Part shown: positions 26,438 through 34,957 of the stretch, piece by piece | How positions within the stretch are numbered: position 1 is the first letter of the stretch | Layout: each line of letters opens with the position of its first letter | From: Clavibacter sp. VKM Ac-2873 | Lineage (GTDB): Bacteria > Actinomycetota > Actinomycetes > Actinomycetales > Microbacteriaceae | DNA: 64,000 bases | Direction: 5' to 3' | NCBI RefSeq assembly: GCF_015351075.1 | Contig: NZ_JADKRS010000002.1 | Span: 248,001-312,000, forward strand | The notes under the pieces: generated by a model | What the model saw: only the letters and a program-made list of their open reading frames with translations | What the model was told of the DNA's origin: nothing | Database searches by the model: none | Translations under genes and position numbers: made by a program

Positions 26438-26482
26438 CGGGCGCCCCGCTCCCGGGCGCCCCGCCACCGGGCGTCCCGCCCT
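26438..26482. repeat. Three tandem 15-base repeats between convergent genes
   Basis: Units at 26438-26452, 26453-26467 and 26468-26482 share CGGGCGCCCCGC or one-base variants. They sit in the 72-base gap between the MarR gene and the convergent cls gene. Each unit is self-complementary (GGGCGCCC), so they could form alternative hairpins and act as a bidirectional terminator. Confidence 0.7.
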
Positions 26483-26494
26483 TCGGCCTCGCGG

Positions 26495-27964
26495 CTACTG
26501 CACGCCCGAGGTCAGGCGCGCGAGGTTGTCGAGCACCGTGCTGAAGCGCGTGCGCCGGCTCCACTCGTCGAGGGTGAGCTCGCGGCTGCGCTCCCGGTAG
26601 CCGTCCTCGATGCGCCGCATCTCGCGCACGAAGCCCGGGCCGCGCACCATCAGCGAGACCTCCATGTTGAGGCTGAACGAGCGCATGTCCATGTTGCTCG
26701 AGCCGATGACGGCCACGTCGTCGTCGATCGTGAAGTGCTTGCTGTGCAGGATGTACGGGGCCCGGTACATCCAGATCCGCACGCCCGCGTTCAGGAGCTC
26801 CTCGTAGTAGGAGCGCTGCGCGTGGTAGACCACGGGCTGGTCGCCGATCTCGCTCACGAACAGCTCCACCGAGAGCCCGCGCTGCACGGCCGTGGTGATC
26901 GCGTACCGCATCGAGTCGTCGGGCACGAAGTACGGCGACGTGATGACGATCCGCTCCTGCGCGTAGTACAGCAGCGCGTTGAACAGCCGGAGGTTGTTCT
27001 CGCCGGGGAACCCGGGGCCGGACGGCACGACCTGGCAGTCGAGCTCCTCGTCGTCGTCCGAGGCCGCGATCTCGATGGGCTCGGTCTCGCGCACGAGCAG
27101 CTGGTCGGTCTCCGCGTACCAGTCGGTGATGAAGATCGCGTTGAGGCCGCTCACGATGGGGCCCTCGAGGCGGGTCATGAGGTCCTGCCACTTGAGGCCG
27201 CGCTTGCGGTTGACGACCTTGTTGTAGCTGCGGTGCACCATGTTCTGGGACCCCATGAAGCCCACGCGGCCGTCGACCACGAGCACCTTGCGGTGGTTCC
27301 GGAGATCCGGCCGCTGGTAGCGCCCGCGCAGCGGCTGCACCGGGAGCATGAGGTGCCAGTCCGCGCCGATCGCCGTGAGCTTGCGCGTCGTCCGCCGGTA
27401 GCCGGGCGCCCGCAGCGACGCGATGTGGTCGAGCAGCACGCGCACCGTCACCCCGCGCTGGACCGCGCGCTCCAGGGCGTCGAAGAAGGGCGCGCTCGTG
27501 ACGTCCCACGCGAGGATGTAGAACTCGACGTGCACGTACCGCGTCGCCTTCTCGACCTCCTCGGTCATGGCGGCGATGGACGAGTCGTAGTGGCTGTAGA
27601 GCTTCGCCCGGTTGCCGCCCACGAGCGGCATGGACCCGAGCGTGCGGTTGAGCTCCACGACCGAGTCGAGCCACGACGGCCAGGAGTGCTCGCGCGTGAC
27701 CCGCTCGATGCCCTCGGTCGACTCGATGATGAACCGGTTGATCTCCTGCTGCTTCTCCCGGCGCCGCTTCGGCAACCGGGTGGAGCCGATGAGCAGGAAC
27801 AGGAAGATGCCGATGTACGGCAGGAAGAAGATCGCCATGAGCCACGCCATGGCGGTGGACGGCCGGCGGTTCCGGGGGATGACCAGCAGGGCCACCACGC
27901 GGACGATGAAGTCGACGACGACCGCGAGCCCCGCGAGGATGAGGGTGGTCATCGAGGGGTCCAT
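26495..27964 (-). CDS. cls: Cardiolipin synthase
   Basis: A 489-residue phospholipase D-superfamily enzyme. Two N-terminal membrane helices (LILAGLAVVVDFIVRVVALL and AWLMAIFFLPYIGIFLFLLI) precede two HKD motifs, NHRKVLVVDGRVGFMGSQN (about residue 220) and HSKHFTIDDDVAVIGSSNMD (about residue 400). This is the bacterial ClsA layout: it joins two phosphatidylglycerols at the inner membrane. The start at ATG 27964 is supported by TAGACT seven bases upstream; ATG 27952 is an alternative. It is convergent with the MarR gene. Confidence 0.93.
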   Translation of the reverse strand: MDPSMTTLILAGLAVVVDFIVRVVALLVIPRNRRPSTAMAWLMAIFFLPYIGIFLFLLIGSTRLPKRRREKQQEINRFIIESTEGIERVTREHSWPSWLDSVVELNRTLGSMPLVGGNRAKLYSHYDSSIAAMTEEVEKATRYVHVEFYILAWDVTSAPFFDALERAVQRGVTVRVLLDHIASLRAPGYRRTTRKLTAIGADWHLMLPVQPLRGRYQRPDLRNHRKVLVVDGRVGFMGSQNMVHRSYNKVVNRKRGLKWQDLMTRLEGPIVSGLNAIFITDWYAETDQLLVRETEPIEIAASDDDEELDCQVVPSGPGFPGENNLRLFNALLYYAQERIVITSPYFVPDDSMRYAITTAVQRGLSVELFVSEIGDQPVVYHAQRSYYEELLNAGVRIWMYRAPYILHSKHFTIDDDVAVIGSSNMDMRSFSLNMEVSLMVRGPGFVREMRRIEDGYRERSRELTLDEWSRRTRFSTVLDNLARLTSGVQ

Positions 27965-27971
27965 CAGCCGG

Positions 27972-27977
27972 AGTCTA
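27972..27977 (-). promoter_or_regulatory. -10 element of cls
   Basis: TAGACT on the minus strand, 7 bases before ATG 27964. Confidence 0.45.
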
Positions 27978-28006
27978 TCCGCCGGGGCCCCTCCGCCGAC
28001 GGGCCC

Positions 28007-28045
28007 GGCGCCCGGCGGACACGGTCGTCCGGGGTGCCGGGCGCC
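28007..28045 (-). terminator. Hairpin downstream of the YajQ-family gene
   Basis: GGCGCCCGGC and GCCGGGCGCC form a perfect 10-base stem with a 19-base loop, 6 bases beyond the stop of the YajQ-family gene (minus strand). Confidence 0.5.
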
Positions 28046-28051
28046 CGCGGA

Positions 28052-28540
28052 TCAGCGGAAGTTGACGAACTGCAGGTCGAGGTCGACGTCCGCGCCCTTG
28101 AGCAGCGCGATGGTCTGCTGCAGGTCGTCGCGGCTCTTGCTCGAGACGCGGAGCTCGTCGCCCTCGACGCGGCTCTTGATGCTCTTGGGGCCCTCGTCGC
28201 GGATGATCTTGCCGATCTTCTTCGCGTTGGCCTGGTCGATGCCCTGCTTGAGGGTGACCTCGATGCGGTACTCCTTGCCGGAGGCGAAGGGCTCGCCCTC
28301 CTCGAGGCTCTTGAGGCCGATGCCGCGCTTGATCATCTTCGTCTGCAGCACGTCGAGGATCGCCTTCACGCGCTCCTCGCTCGAGGCCTTCATGAGGATC
28401 GTGTCGCCGCTCCACTCGATGGAGGCGCCCACGTTCTTGAAGTCGTAGCGCTGCTCCACCTCCTTCTGGGTCTGGTGGACGGCGTTGTCCGCCTCCATGC
28501 GGTCGACCTTGCTGACGACGTCGAACGAGGAATCTGCCAT
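28052..28540 (-). CDS. YajQ-family nucleotide-binding protein
   Basis: A 162-residue protein, the usual length of the YajQ (DUF520) family. It begins MADSSFDVVSKVDRMEADNA and has the conserved EVEQRYDFKN and ASSEERVKAILDVLQTKM. It ends in LKGADVDLDLQFVNFR. Family members bind nucleic acid or nucleotides, and some (in Xanthomonas and Pseudomonas) bind c-di-GMP. The role here is unknown. ATG 28540 is chosen over ATG 28549 because it starts the conserved family N-terminus and has TAACAT 7 bases upstream. Confidence 0.92.
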   Translation of the reverse strand: MADSSFDVVSKVDRMEADNAVHQTQKEVEQRYDFKNVGASIEWSGDTILMKASSEERVKAILDVLQTKMIKRGIGLKSLEEGEPFASGKEYRIEVTLKQGIDQANAKKIGKIIRDEGPKSIKSRVEGDELRVSSKSRDDLQQTIALLKGADVDLDLQFVNFR

Positions 28541-28547
28541 GCCGACC

Positions 28548-28553
28548 ATGTTA
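28548..28553 (-). promoter_or_regulatory. -10 element of the YajQ-family gene
   Basis: TAACAT on the minus strand, 7 bases before ATG 28540, fits a leaderless start. Confidence 0.45.
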
Positions 28554-28596
28554 AGGGACGGGCGGCTGCGGGCCCGCGGCGAGGGGATCCGACGAT

Positions 28597-28626
28597 TTCG
28601 GTTCGCGGCCCGGCGCCCGCTATCAT
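28597..28626 (+). promoter_or_regulatory. Promoter of tRNA-Tyr
   Basis: TATCAT (28621-28626) is a good -10, with TTCGGT 18 bases upstream as a weak -35. It lies 44 bases before the mature tRNA. Confidence 0.45.
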
Positions 28627-28670
28627 CGACGAGCGTCTCCGGTCCGTGATCACACAGGTCGGGTGCGCAT

Positions 28671-28752
28671 GGCGAGTTACCCTAGCGGCCAAAGGGATCT
28701 GACTGTAAATCAGACGGCTCAGCCTTCGGGGGTTCGAATCCCTCACTCGCCA
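28671..28752 (+). tRNA. tRNA-Tyr (GTA)
   Basis: Acceptor GGCGAGT pairs with ACTCGCC. The anticodon loop reads CTGTAAA, giving anticodon GTA. A long variable arm (type II tRNA) lies between the anticodon stem and GGTTCGAATCC. CCA is only partly encoded. Confidence 0.95.
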
Positions 28753-28865
28753 CCGAACGGAGCGGCCCCGCCATGCGGGGCCGTTCGTCTGCCCCGCCGC
28801 ATCCGTCGGGGCCCGCCCGCGCCGGCAGAGTGGCCCGCGCGCCCGACGACCTGGATCCACCACCG

Positions 28866-29852
28866 ATGTTCCCCGCCGCACCCGGCCCACGCACGCGCGC
28901 CCTCGGCACGTCCGGCGTCGTCGTCTCCACCCTCGGCCTCGGCACGAGCGGCTTCGGGTGGACCGCCGGCCGCGAGGAGGCGTTCGCGATCCTCGACGCC
29001 TACCGCGAGGAGGGCGGCACCTTCGTCGACACCGCTTCCTCGTACTCGCAGTGGGCGCCCGGACACGCGGGCGGCGAGTCCGAGGAGATCATCGGCGGCT
29101 GGCTGGCCGCCCGCGGCTGCCGCGACGACGTGGTGGTCGGCACCAAGGTCGGCAAGAGCCGCGACGCCCCCGGCACGTCGGCGGACTCCATCCGCCGCGG
29201 GGTCGACGCCTCGCTCCGCCGGCTCGGAACCGAGCACGTCGACATCGTGCACGCCCACCTCGACGACACCCGCACGCCGCTCGAGGAGACCGTCGCCGCG
29301 CTGTCCGACCTCGTCGAGGCGGGGAAGGCGCGGCTCGTGGGCGTCTCCGGGTTCCGGCCGGAGCGCATCGAGCAGGCGCTCGCGCTCGCGCACGGATCCG
29401 GCGCGGTCCCCGTGGGCGTGGTGCAGGAGGAGTACAGCCTGCTGGCCCGGGATCACGCGGAGGGGCGGCTGCAGGCGCTCGTCCGGCAGGAGGGCCTCGG
29501 CCTCGTCGCGCACAGCGTGCTCGCCAAGGGGTTCCTCACCGGCAAGTACCTGCCCGGCGCGCCCGCCGTGCCGTCCGCCCGCGCGCTCGACGCCGAGCAG
29601 TACATGTCGGCCGGCGGGCACGCGACGGTGCGCGCCGCCGAGGAGATCGCGCGGATGCGCGGCGTCACGGTGGCCGAGGTCGCCATCGCGTGGGTGCTCG
29701 GTCGACGCGGCGTCGCGAGCGCGCTCGTCGGCGCGCGCACGGCCCGGCAGATCCGACAGCTGATGCCGGCCGCGCAGCTCGTGCTCGACGACGACGAGGT
29801 GTCCCGCCTCGCGTCCGCCGCCGCCCGCGCGATGCGCGACGAGAGCGCCTGA
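28866..29852 (+). CDS. Aldo/keto reductase
   Basis: A 328-residue NADPH-dependent oxidoreductase. Catalytic tetrad: Asp and Tyr in FVDTASSYSQWAPG, Lys in VVVGTKVGK and His in DIVHAHLDD. Its N-terminus LGTSGVVVSTLGLGTSGFG and the end ALVGARTARQIRQLMPAAQL fit the YghZ/YajO-like AKR group. A paralogue at 34958 shares the segment GGESEEIIG and the same arrangement. ATG 28866 follows a short spacer after the tRNA. It is probably a detoxification or sugar-related reductase; substrate unknown. Confidence 0.88.
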   Translation: MFPAAPGPRTRALGTSGVVVSTLGLGTSGFGWTAGREEAFAILDAYREEGGTFVDTASSYSQWAPGHAGGESEEIIGGWLAARGCRDDVVVGTKVGKSRDAPGTSADSIRRGVDASLRRLGTEHVDIVHAHLDDTRTPLEETVAALSDLVEAGKARLVGVSGFRPERIEQALALAHGSGAVPVGVVQEEYSLLARDHAEGRLQALVRQEGLGLVAHSVLAKGFLTGKYLPGAPAVPSARALDAEQYMSAGGHATVRAAEEIARMRGVTVAEVAIAWVLGRRGVASALVGARTARQIRQLMPAAQLVLDDDEVSRLASAAARAMRDESA

Positions 29853-29914
29853 GGCGCCCGTATCCTGGGGCGACCGCCGCCTGAGCCGTCCGAGCATCCC
29901 GAGGAGATCCGCCC

Positions 29915-30661
29915 GTGTCCCGTCCCTGGCCCGAGGGCTCCTACATCGCCGCCCTGCTCGTGATGACCACCGCGACCGGCGCCATCGACGGCGTGAGCTA
30001 CCTCGCGCTCGACCGCGTCTTCACCGGCAACATGACCGGCAACGTGCTCTTCATCGGCTTCGGCCTGGTGGGCGTCGCCGGCATCCCCGTGCTCAACAAC
30101 CTCGTCGCGCTGGTGGCCTTCATGCTCGGCGCGGTGATCGCGTCGCGCATCACCCGGCGCGCGCCCACCGACGTGCACCTGCCGCGCTCCTCCGTGTGGA
30201 TCCTCGTCACCGGCACCCTGCTGACCCTCGCGCTCGCGGTGGTCTGGCTCGCGGTCGGCACGCTCGAGACGGGGGTCATGATCGCCGTCACGGGCGTCCT
30301 CGCGCTGCTGCTCGGCGCGCAGGCGGCCGCGGTCAAGAGCATCGGCCTGCGCGACCTCTCCACCGTGGTCGTGACCATGACGATGGTGAACCTCTCCTCC
30401 GACAGCCGCGTCGCGGGCGGCACGGGCGCCGCATGGGCACGGCGGATCGGCGCGATCGTCTGCATGGGCCTCGGCGCGCTGGTCGCCGCGCTCATCACGA
30501 CGCACGTCGGCGGCGCGTGGGCGCTGCTGGCCGCGGGCGGGCTGATGGTGCTGGGCGTCGCCCTGCTCTGGAACGCGCGCCGGATCGAGCGGGGGCACCT
30601 CCGCGAGGCCGCGGCGCAGACCCCGGTGGTGGACGAGCGCACGGGCGTCGCGCCGGCCTGA
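29915..30661 (+). CDS. YoaK/DUF1275-family membrane protein
   Basis: A 248-residue membrane protein with about six helices. The family marks are TGAIDGVSYLALDRVFTGNM followed by TGN, and the middle VTMTMVNLSSDSRVAGG. YoaK proteins are proposed small-molecule transporters, but no member has a firmly known substrate. GTG 29915 is preceded by GAGGAG. A TATCCT hexamer at 29860 may be the -10, giving a leader of about 50 bases. The C-terminal tail is charged and cytoplasmic. Confidence 0.85.
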   Translation: MSRPWPEGSYIAALLVMTTATGAIDGVSYLALDRVFTGNMTGNVLFIGFGLVGVAGIPVLNNLVALVAFMLGAVIASRITRRAPTDVHLPRSSVWILVTGTLLTLALAVVWLAVGTLETGVMIAVTGVLALLLGAQAAAVKSIGLRDLSTVVVTMTMVNLSSDSRVAGGTGAAWARRIGAIVCMGLGALVAALITTHVGGAWALLAAGGLMVLGVALLWNARRIERGHLREAAAQTPVVDERTGVAPA

Positions 30662-30724
30662 GCCGGCCCGCCGGCCCGAGCCGTCGCGCCGCGGCGGGCC
30701 CGACGGCTCTGCCAGGCTGGTCGC

Positions 30725-31534
30725 ATGACGACCCCCGGTGACACCGCGCTCCTGACCATCGCCCGCGACGTCGCCGTCCGCGCCGGGGAGCTCGCGCTCC
30801 GCCGCCGCCGGGAGGGCGTCGAGGTCGCCGCGTCCAAGTCGAGCCCCGAGGACATCGTCACGCACACGGACCGCGAGACCGAGGACCTCATCCGGCGGGC
30901 TCTGCAGGACGTCCGCCCCGACGACGGCTTCCTCGGCGAGGAGTCCGAGGGCACCGCCGGCACGTCCGGCCTCACCTGGGTGGTCGACCCGATCGACGGG
31001 ACCGTCAACTTCCTCTACGGCATCCCCGCGTGGGCCGTGAGCATCGCGGTGGTCGAGGGCGAGCCGGATCCGCTCACCTGGACCGCCCGCGCCGGCTGCG
31101 TCGTGAATCCCACCCTCGGCGAGGTGTTCACGGCGACGGCGGGCGGCGGATCCGCGCTGGACGACCGGCCGCTCGCCGTCAACGCCGGCGTGCCGCTCTC
31201 CCTCGCCCTCGTCGGCACGGGCTTCTCCTACGGCGCCGAGACGCGCATGCGGCAGGGGCGGGTGATCACCGACCTGCTCGGCGAGGTGCGCGACATCCGC
31301 CGCATCGGCGCCGCGTCGCTCGACCTCTGCAACGTGGCGGCGGGCCGCACCGACGCCTACTTCGAGCGCGGGCTCAAGCCGTGGGACCACGCGGCCGGCG
31401 CCCTCATCGCGGCCGAGGCGGGTGCGCGCGTGACCGGGATCGGCGGCGGACCCGCGTCGGCGGAGCTCCTGATCGCGGCGGATCCGGAGCTCGCGCGCGC
31501 CCTCGAGGAGCGGCTGGAGCGTCCGCGCGCCTAG
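30725..31534 (+). CDS. Inositol monophosphatase-family protein
   Basis: A 269-residue metal-dependent phosphatase. The metal-binding motifs are FLGEESEG, WVVDPIDGTVNFLYG and KPWDHAAGALIAAEAGA. These are the standard IMPase/SuhB/FBPase-like sites. Substrates in actinobacteria include inositol phosphate, histidinol phosphate or 3'-phosphoadenosine phosphate; the window does not decide. ATG 30725 has CAGGCT six bases upstream, a weak -10. It stands alone between YoaK and the M23 gene. Confidence 0.9.
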   Translation: MTTPGDTALLTIARDVAVRAGELALRRRREGVEVAASKSSPEDIVTHTDRETEDLIRRALQDVRPDDGFLGEESEGTAGTSGLTWVVDPIDGTVNFLYGIPAWAVSIAVVEGEPDPLTWTARAGCVVNPTLGEVFTATAGGGSALDDRPLAVNAGVPLSLALVGTGFSYGAETRMRQGRVITDLLGEVRDIRRIGAASLDLCNVAAGRTDAYFERGLKPWDHAAGALIAAEAGARVTGIGGGPASAELLIAADPELARALEERLERPRA

Positions 31535-31759
31535 CCCCTCGGCGCCCCCGCGCGCATCCCCCGGGTGGCGCGAATCCCTTCCGCCGGTTAGCCTTTACCG
31601 ATCCGTTACACGACGACCGGGCGATCCCCGGTCGCACGCGCACGGCCCGACCTCCGTCGGCCGGCACCGCGCCGCACCTGTCCCTCGCACTAGGAGTCCT
31701 CCGATCCTGTCCGTCCTCCACGCCTCGCGTGCCCCCCAGCCCTCCGATCGGCGGCCCTC

Positions 31760-32995
31760 GTGCTGACCCCCGACGAGACCGCGGGGACCGCGTACGCGAC
31801 GCGACGCGAGCGCCGCGAGGCGGAGCGCCGGGCGGCGGAGGCCGTCGAGATGGCGTCGGGCGGATCCACGCTCCTCGAGGACGCGCGGACCGAGCAGGTC
31901 GCCGCCGAGCAGGTCGCTCCCGAGCAGGTCGCTCCCGCGGAGGAGCTCGCCTCTGAGCTGCCGAGCGCCTCCGCGCCCCGGGTCCTCCACATCCCCGTCG
32001 AGGCCCCCGCGGCCCCCATCACGCACCTGCCCGCGGAGGCCGACCCCGCCGCCGCGACCGCCGCGGAGACCGTCCCGCTCGCGACCCGCGCCCGTCGCCT
32101 CCGCGCCGCATCCGCCGCCGCACCCGAGTCGCGCCGCTCCTCGTTCGTGCCCGCGAAGCGCGCGAGCGTGCCGGCCCCCGCGCCGCACGCCCGCGTCCGC
32201 GGACGCCGCATCCCCGCCCCTGCGCGTCCGGCCCTCGCCGCCCCGGCGCCCGGGGCCGCCGCGGGTCGCCGCCGCTCGAACGCGTCGCGCGGGCTCACGC
32301 TCCTCACCATGGCGTTCGTCGCGACGGTCACCATCGCGACCTCGCTGCCGTCCTCGGCGTTCCTCACCGGCCAGGACATGGCGCAGGCGAACGTCGTCAC
32401 GGACGACCCGGCGACCTCCGCCCCCAGCCAGAGCATCGCGCTCTCCGCGGCTCCCGAGGCGACGGTCGTCGGCGGCACCGACGACGCGTTCACGGCGACG
32501 ACGCCGCAGCAGATCATGCTCGCGCAGACGTCGAAGGGCGCCGGCGCGTTCACGAACGACATCAACGGCAGGATCCAGTGGCCCTTCGCCGCGGGCGTGC
32601 CCATCAGCGGCGTCTTCGGCCACCGCATCGCGCCCTGCTCGAGCGGCTGCTCCAGCAACCACCAGGGCGTGGACTTCGCGCCGGGCCTCGGGGCGCCCAT
32701 CCAGGCGATCGCGGACGGCGTCGTGCGCGAGGCCGTGCCCACCGACTCCGGCGGCCTCGGCGTGCACCTCGTGATCGACCACGTCATCGACGGGCAGCTC
32801 ATCACGAGCGTCTACGGCCACATGCTGCCGGGTTCCCTCCTCGTCAAGGCCGGGGACGCCGTCACGGTCGGCACGCAGATCGGGCAGGTCGGCAACACGG
32901 GCGCATCTACCGGCCCGCACCTGCACCTCGAGATCCGCGTCGCCGACGGCACCGCGGTGGATCCCTTCGCCTGGCTCCAGGAGCACGCGAACTAG
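31760..32995 (+). CDS. M23-family peptidoglycan endopeptidase with membrane anchor
   Basis: A 411-residue envelope protein. A long N-terminal cytoplasmic part (about 175 residues, Ala/Pro/Arg rich, with a triple EQVA repeat near residue 50) precedes one hydrophobic segment (LTLLTMAFVATVTIATSLP, residues 180-200). The C-terminal LytM/M23 domain has FGHRIAPCSSGCSSNHQGVD and TGASTGPHLHLEIRVADG, which hold the zinc ligands His and Asp and the HxH. It cleaves peptidoglycan cross-bridges outside the cell. GTG 31760 is the start; the 225 bases upstream show no clear riboswitch. A perfect hairpin follows the stop. Confidence 0.87.
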   Translation: MLTPDETAGTAYATRRERREAERRAAEAVEMASGGSTLLEDARTEQVAAEQVAPEQVAPAEELASELPSASAPRVLHIPVEAPAAPITHLPAEADPAAATAAETVPLATRARRLRAASAAAPESRRSSFVPAKRASVPAPAPHARVRGRRIPAPARPALAAPAPGAAAGRRRSNASRGLTLLTMAFVATVTIATSLPSSAFLTGQDMAQANVVTDDPATSAPSQSIALSAAPEATVVGGTDDAFTATTPQQIMLAQTSKGAGAFTNDINGRIQWPFAAGVPISGVFGHRIAPCSSGCSSNHQGVDFAPGLGAPIQAIADGVVREAVPTDSGGLGVHLVIDHVIDGQLITSVYGHMLPGSLLVKAGDAVTVGTQIGQVGNTGASTGPHLHLEIRVADGTAVDPFAWLQEHAN

Positions 32996-33003
32996 CCGGC
33001 GCC

Positions 33004-33030
33004 GGCGCCCGCGGCGCCCGCGGCGCCCGC
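33004..33030. repeat. Three tandem copies of a 9-base unit
   Basis: GGCGCCCGC is repeated exactly three times directly before the strong terminator hairpin. It is a short GC-only repeat with no known function. Confidence 0.7.
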
Positions 33031-33072
33031 ACGACGACGCCCCCTCGCCCGAAGGCGAGGGGGCGTCGTCGT
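33031..33072. terminator. Bidirectional terminator hairpin
   Basis: A perfect 19-base stem (ACGACGACGCCCCCTCGCC and its complement) closes a four-base CGAA loop between the convergent M23 and GH13 genes. There is no T-run. The symmetry suits termination of both transcripts. Confidence 0.8.
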
Positions 33073-33090
33073 GTCCGGGGACGGCCGCGA

Positions 33091-34830
33091 TCAGTCCCGG
33101 ATCAGCCACACGGTCGTGTCGGACGGCACGACGTCGCCCTCGAGCGGCCGGCTGGCGAGCAGCACGCGGCCCTCGGGCAGCGGAACGGACGCGGCGCCGA
33201 GGTTCGCGATGACCGTGACGCCCGCGCTCGCGAAGGCGATCACGTCCTCGCCCTCCGCGGGGATCCACTCGAGCGAGCCCAGCGCGAGCCCGTGCTCGCG
33301 ACGCAGCAGCAGCGCCTCCGTGTAGAGGGAGAGGGTGGAGGCGGGATCCGCCTGCTGGGCGTCGCGCGCGAACCGGTCCCAGTCGTCGGGCTGCGGCAGC
33401 CAGCTGGCGTCGCCGTCGCTGAAGCCGTACGACGGCGTCCCGGCCTCCCACGGGATCGGCACGCGGCAGCCGTCGCGGCCGTAGCGCTCGCCCGCGGTGC
33501 GGTGGAACGTCGGATCCTGGCGCGCCTCGTCGGGCAGCCGCGTGTCCTCCGGCAGCCCGAGCTCCTCGCCCTGGTAGATGTACGCGCTGCCGGGGAGCGC
33601 CAGCATGAGCGCGCTGGCGGCGCGGGCCCGGCGGAGGCCGAGATCCTCGTCCACCGTCACGGTCGAGTCCGGCCCGATGCCCACGCCCTGCGGGTTCTCG
33701 CCCGAGAGCGCGAGCCGGCTGGCGTGCCGCACCACGTCGTGGTTCGAGAGCACCCACGTGCTCGGCGCGCCGACGGAGGAGAAGGTCGCGAGCGACGCGT
33801 CGATCGTGCGACGCAGCGCGGCGGCGTCCCACGGCGTCTCGAGGTAGCTGAAGTTGAAGGCCTGGTGCATCTCGTCGGGGCGCACCCAGTCGGCCAGCTT
33901 CGCGAGCGGCTCGACCCACGCCTCGGCCACCATCGCGCGGTCGCCGTCGTAGGAGTCGAAGATCTCGCGCCACTCGCGGTAGATCTCGTGCACGCCCTCC
34001 TGCGCGAAGTACGGCGGCGGGGGAGCGGGCTGGTCGTCCACGCCTCCGGCGCCGCCCATGCTGCCCTGGCCCTCGGGCGGCGTGTAGTCGGGGAGGCCGG
34101 GCGCCTTGACCATGCCGTGCGCGACGTCCACGCGGAAGCCGTCGACGCCGCGGTCGAGCCAGAAGCGGAGGATCTCGTGGAAGCGCTCGCGCACCCACGG
34201 GTTCGTCCAGTCGAGGTCGGGCTGCGACGAGTCGAACAGGTGCAGGTACCACTGGCCGGGCGTGCCGTCGGGCTCGGTGAGCCGGGTCCACGCCGGGCCG
34301 CCGAAGATCGACTCCCAGTTGTTCGGGGGCAGCTCGCCGTCGGCTCCCTTCCCGTCGCGGAACATGTAGCGGGCGCGCTCCTCGCTCCCGGCGGGGGCGG
34401 CGAGCGCGGCCTGGAACCAGCGGTGCGCGGAGGACGTGTGGTTCGGGACGATGTCGACGATCACGCGGAGGCCGAGCTCGTGCGCGCGGTGCTGCATCCG
34501 GTCGAAGTCGTCGAGGGTGCCGAACAGCGGGTCGACCGCGCAGTAGTCGGCGACGTCGTAGCCCGCGTCGTTCTGCGGCGACAGGAAGAAGGGGGAGAGC
34601 CAGACGGCGTCGACCCCGAGCTCGCGGAGCGCGGGGAGCCGCTCGGTGATGCCGGGCAGGTCGCCGATGCCGTCGCCGTCGGAGTCGGCGAACGAGCGCG
34701 GGTAGATCTGGTAGATGACGGCGGTGCGCCACCACTCGGATCCGGTGCCGTGCTGCGGGGTGCTGTCGGGGTGGGTCGAGGTGTCGTCCCGGGCAGCCGT
34801 GGACAGGGCTGTGGGGGCAGGCGGAGTCAT
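33091..34830 (-). CDS. GH13 alpha-glucosidase (oligo-1,6-glucosidase/trehalose-synthase-like)
   Basis: A 579-residue GH13 enzyme. The N-terminal barrel has WWRTAVIYQIYPRSFADSDG and LGVDAVWLSPFFLSPQNDAG. Catalytic residues: Asp in DGFRVDVAHGM, Glu in MVAEAWVEPLAK and Asp in WVLSNHDVVRHASR. IVDIVPNHTS is region I. It hydrolyses alpha-glucosidic bonds in maltose, isomaltose or sucrose-like sugars. No signal peptide is seen, so it is cytoplasmic. The start at ATG 34830 has TAGGCT six bases upstream. No sugar transporter is adjacent. Confidence 0.92.
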   Translation of the reverse strand: MTPPAPTALSTAARDDTSTHPDSTPQHGTGSEWWRTAVIYQIYPRSFADSDGDGIGDLPGITERLPALRELGVDAVWLSPFFLSPQNDAGYDVADYCAVDPLFGTLDDFDRMQHRAHELGLRVIVDIVPNHTSSAHRWFQAALAAPAGSEERARYMFRDGKGADGELPPNNWESIFGGPAWTRLTEPDGTPGQWYLHLFDSSQPDLDWTNPWVRERFHEILRFWLDRGVDGFRVDVAHGMVKAPGLPDYTPPEGQGSMGGAGGVDDQPAPPPPYFAQEGVHEIYREWREIFDSYDGDRAMVAEAWVEPLAKLADWVRPDEMHQAFNFSYLETPWDAAALRRTIDASLATFSSVGAPSTWVLSNHDVVRHASRLALSGENPQGVGIGPDSTVTVDEDLGLRRARAASALMLALPGSAYIYQGEELGLPEDTRLPDEARQDPTFHRTAGERYGRDGCRVPIPWEAGTPSYGFSDGDASWLPQPDDWDRFARDAQQADPASTLSLYTEALLLRREHGLALGSLEWIPAEGEDVIAFASAGVTVIANLGAASVPLPEGRVLLASRPLEGDVVPSDTTVWLIRD

Positions 34831-34836
34831 GCATCG

Positions 34837-34842
34837 AGCCTA
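34837..34842 (-). promoter_or_regulatory. -10 element of the GH13 gene
   Basis: TAGGCT on the minus strand, 6 bases before ATG 34830, consistent with a leaderless transcript. Confidence 0.45.
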
Positions 34843-34957
34843 GGCGACGGGCAGGGAGCGCTCCCGACGCGGGGGAGAGGTGGAATACCCGGGGGCGCGG
34901 GACGGCTTCACCCTGGGGGCGGTCGCCGCCCTCCTCACCGGACGAAGGAGATCAGCC

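Noticed and set aside
31535-31759. ydaO (c-di-AMP) riboswitch before the M23 peptidase
   Set aside because: Such riboswitches often precede peptidoglycan hydrolases, but the conserved GGGGAACCCA-type segments are absent.
31595-34834. Open frame of about 1080 codons on the minus strand
   Set aside because: It spans the M23 and GH13 genes in the wrong frame and has no domain; GC-driven artefact.
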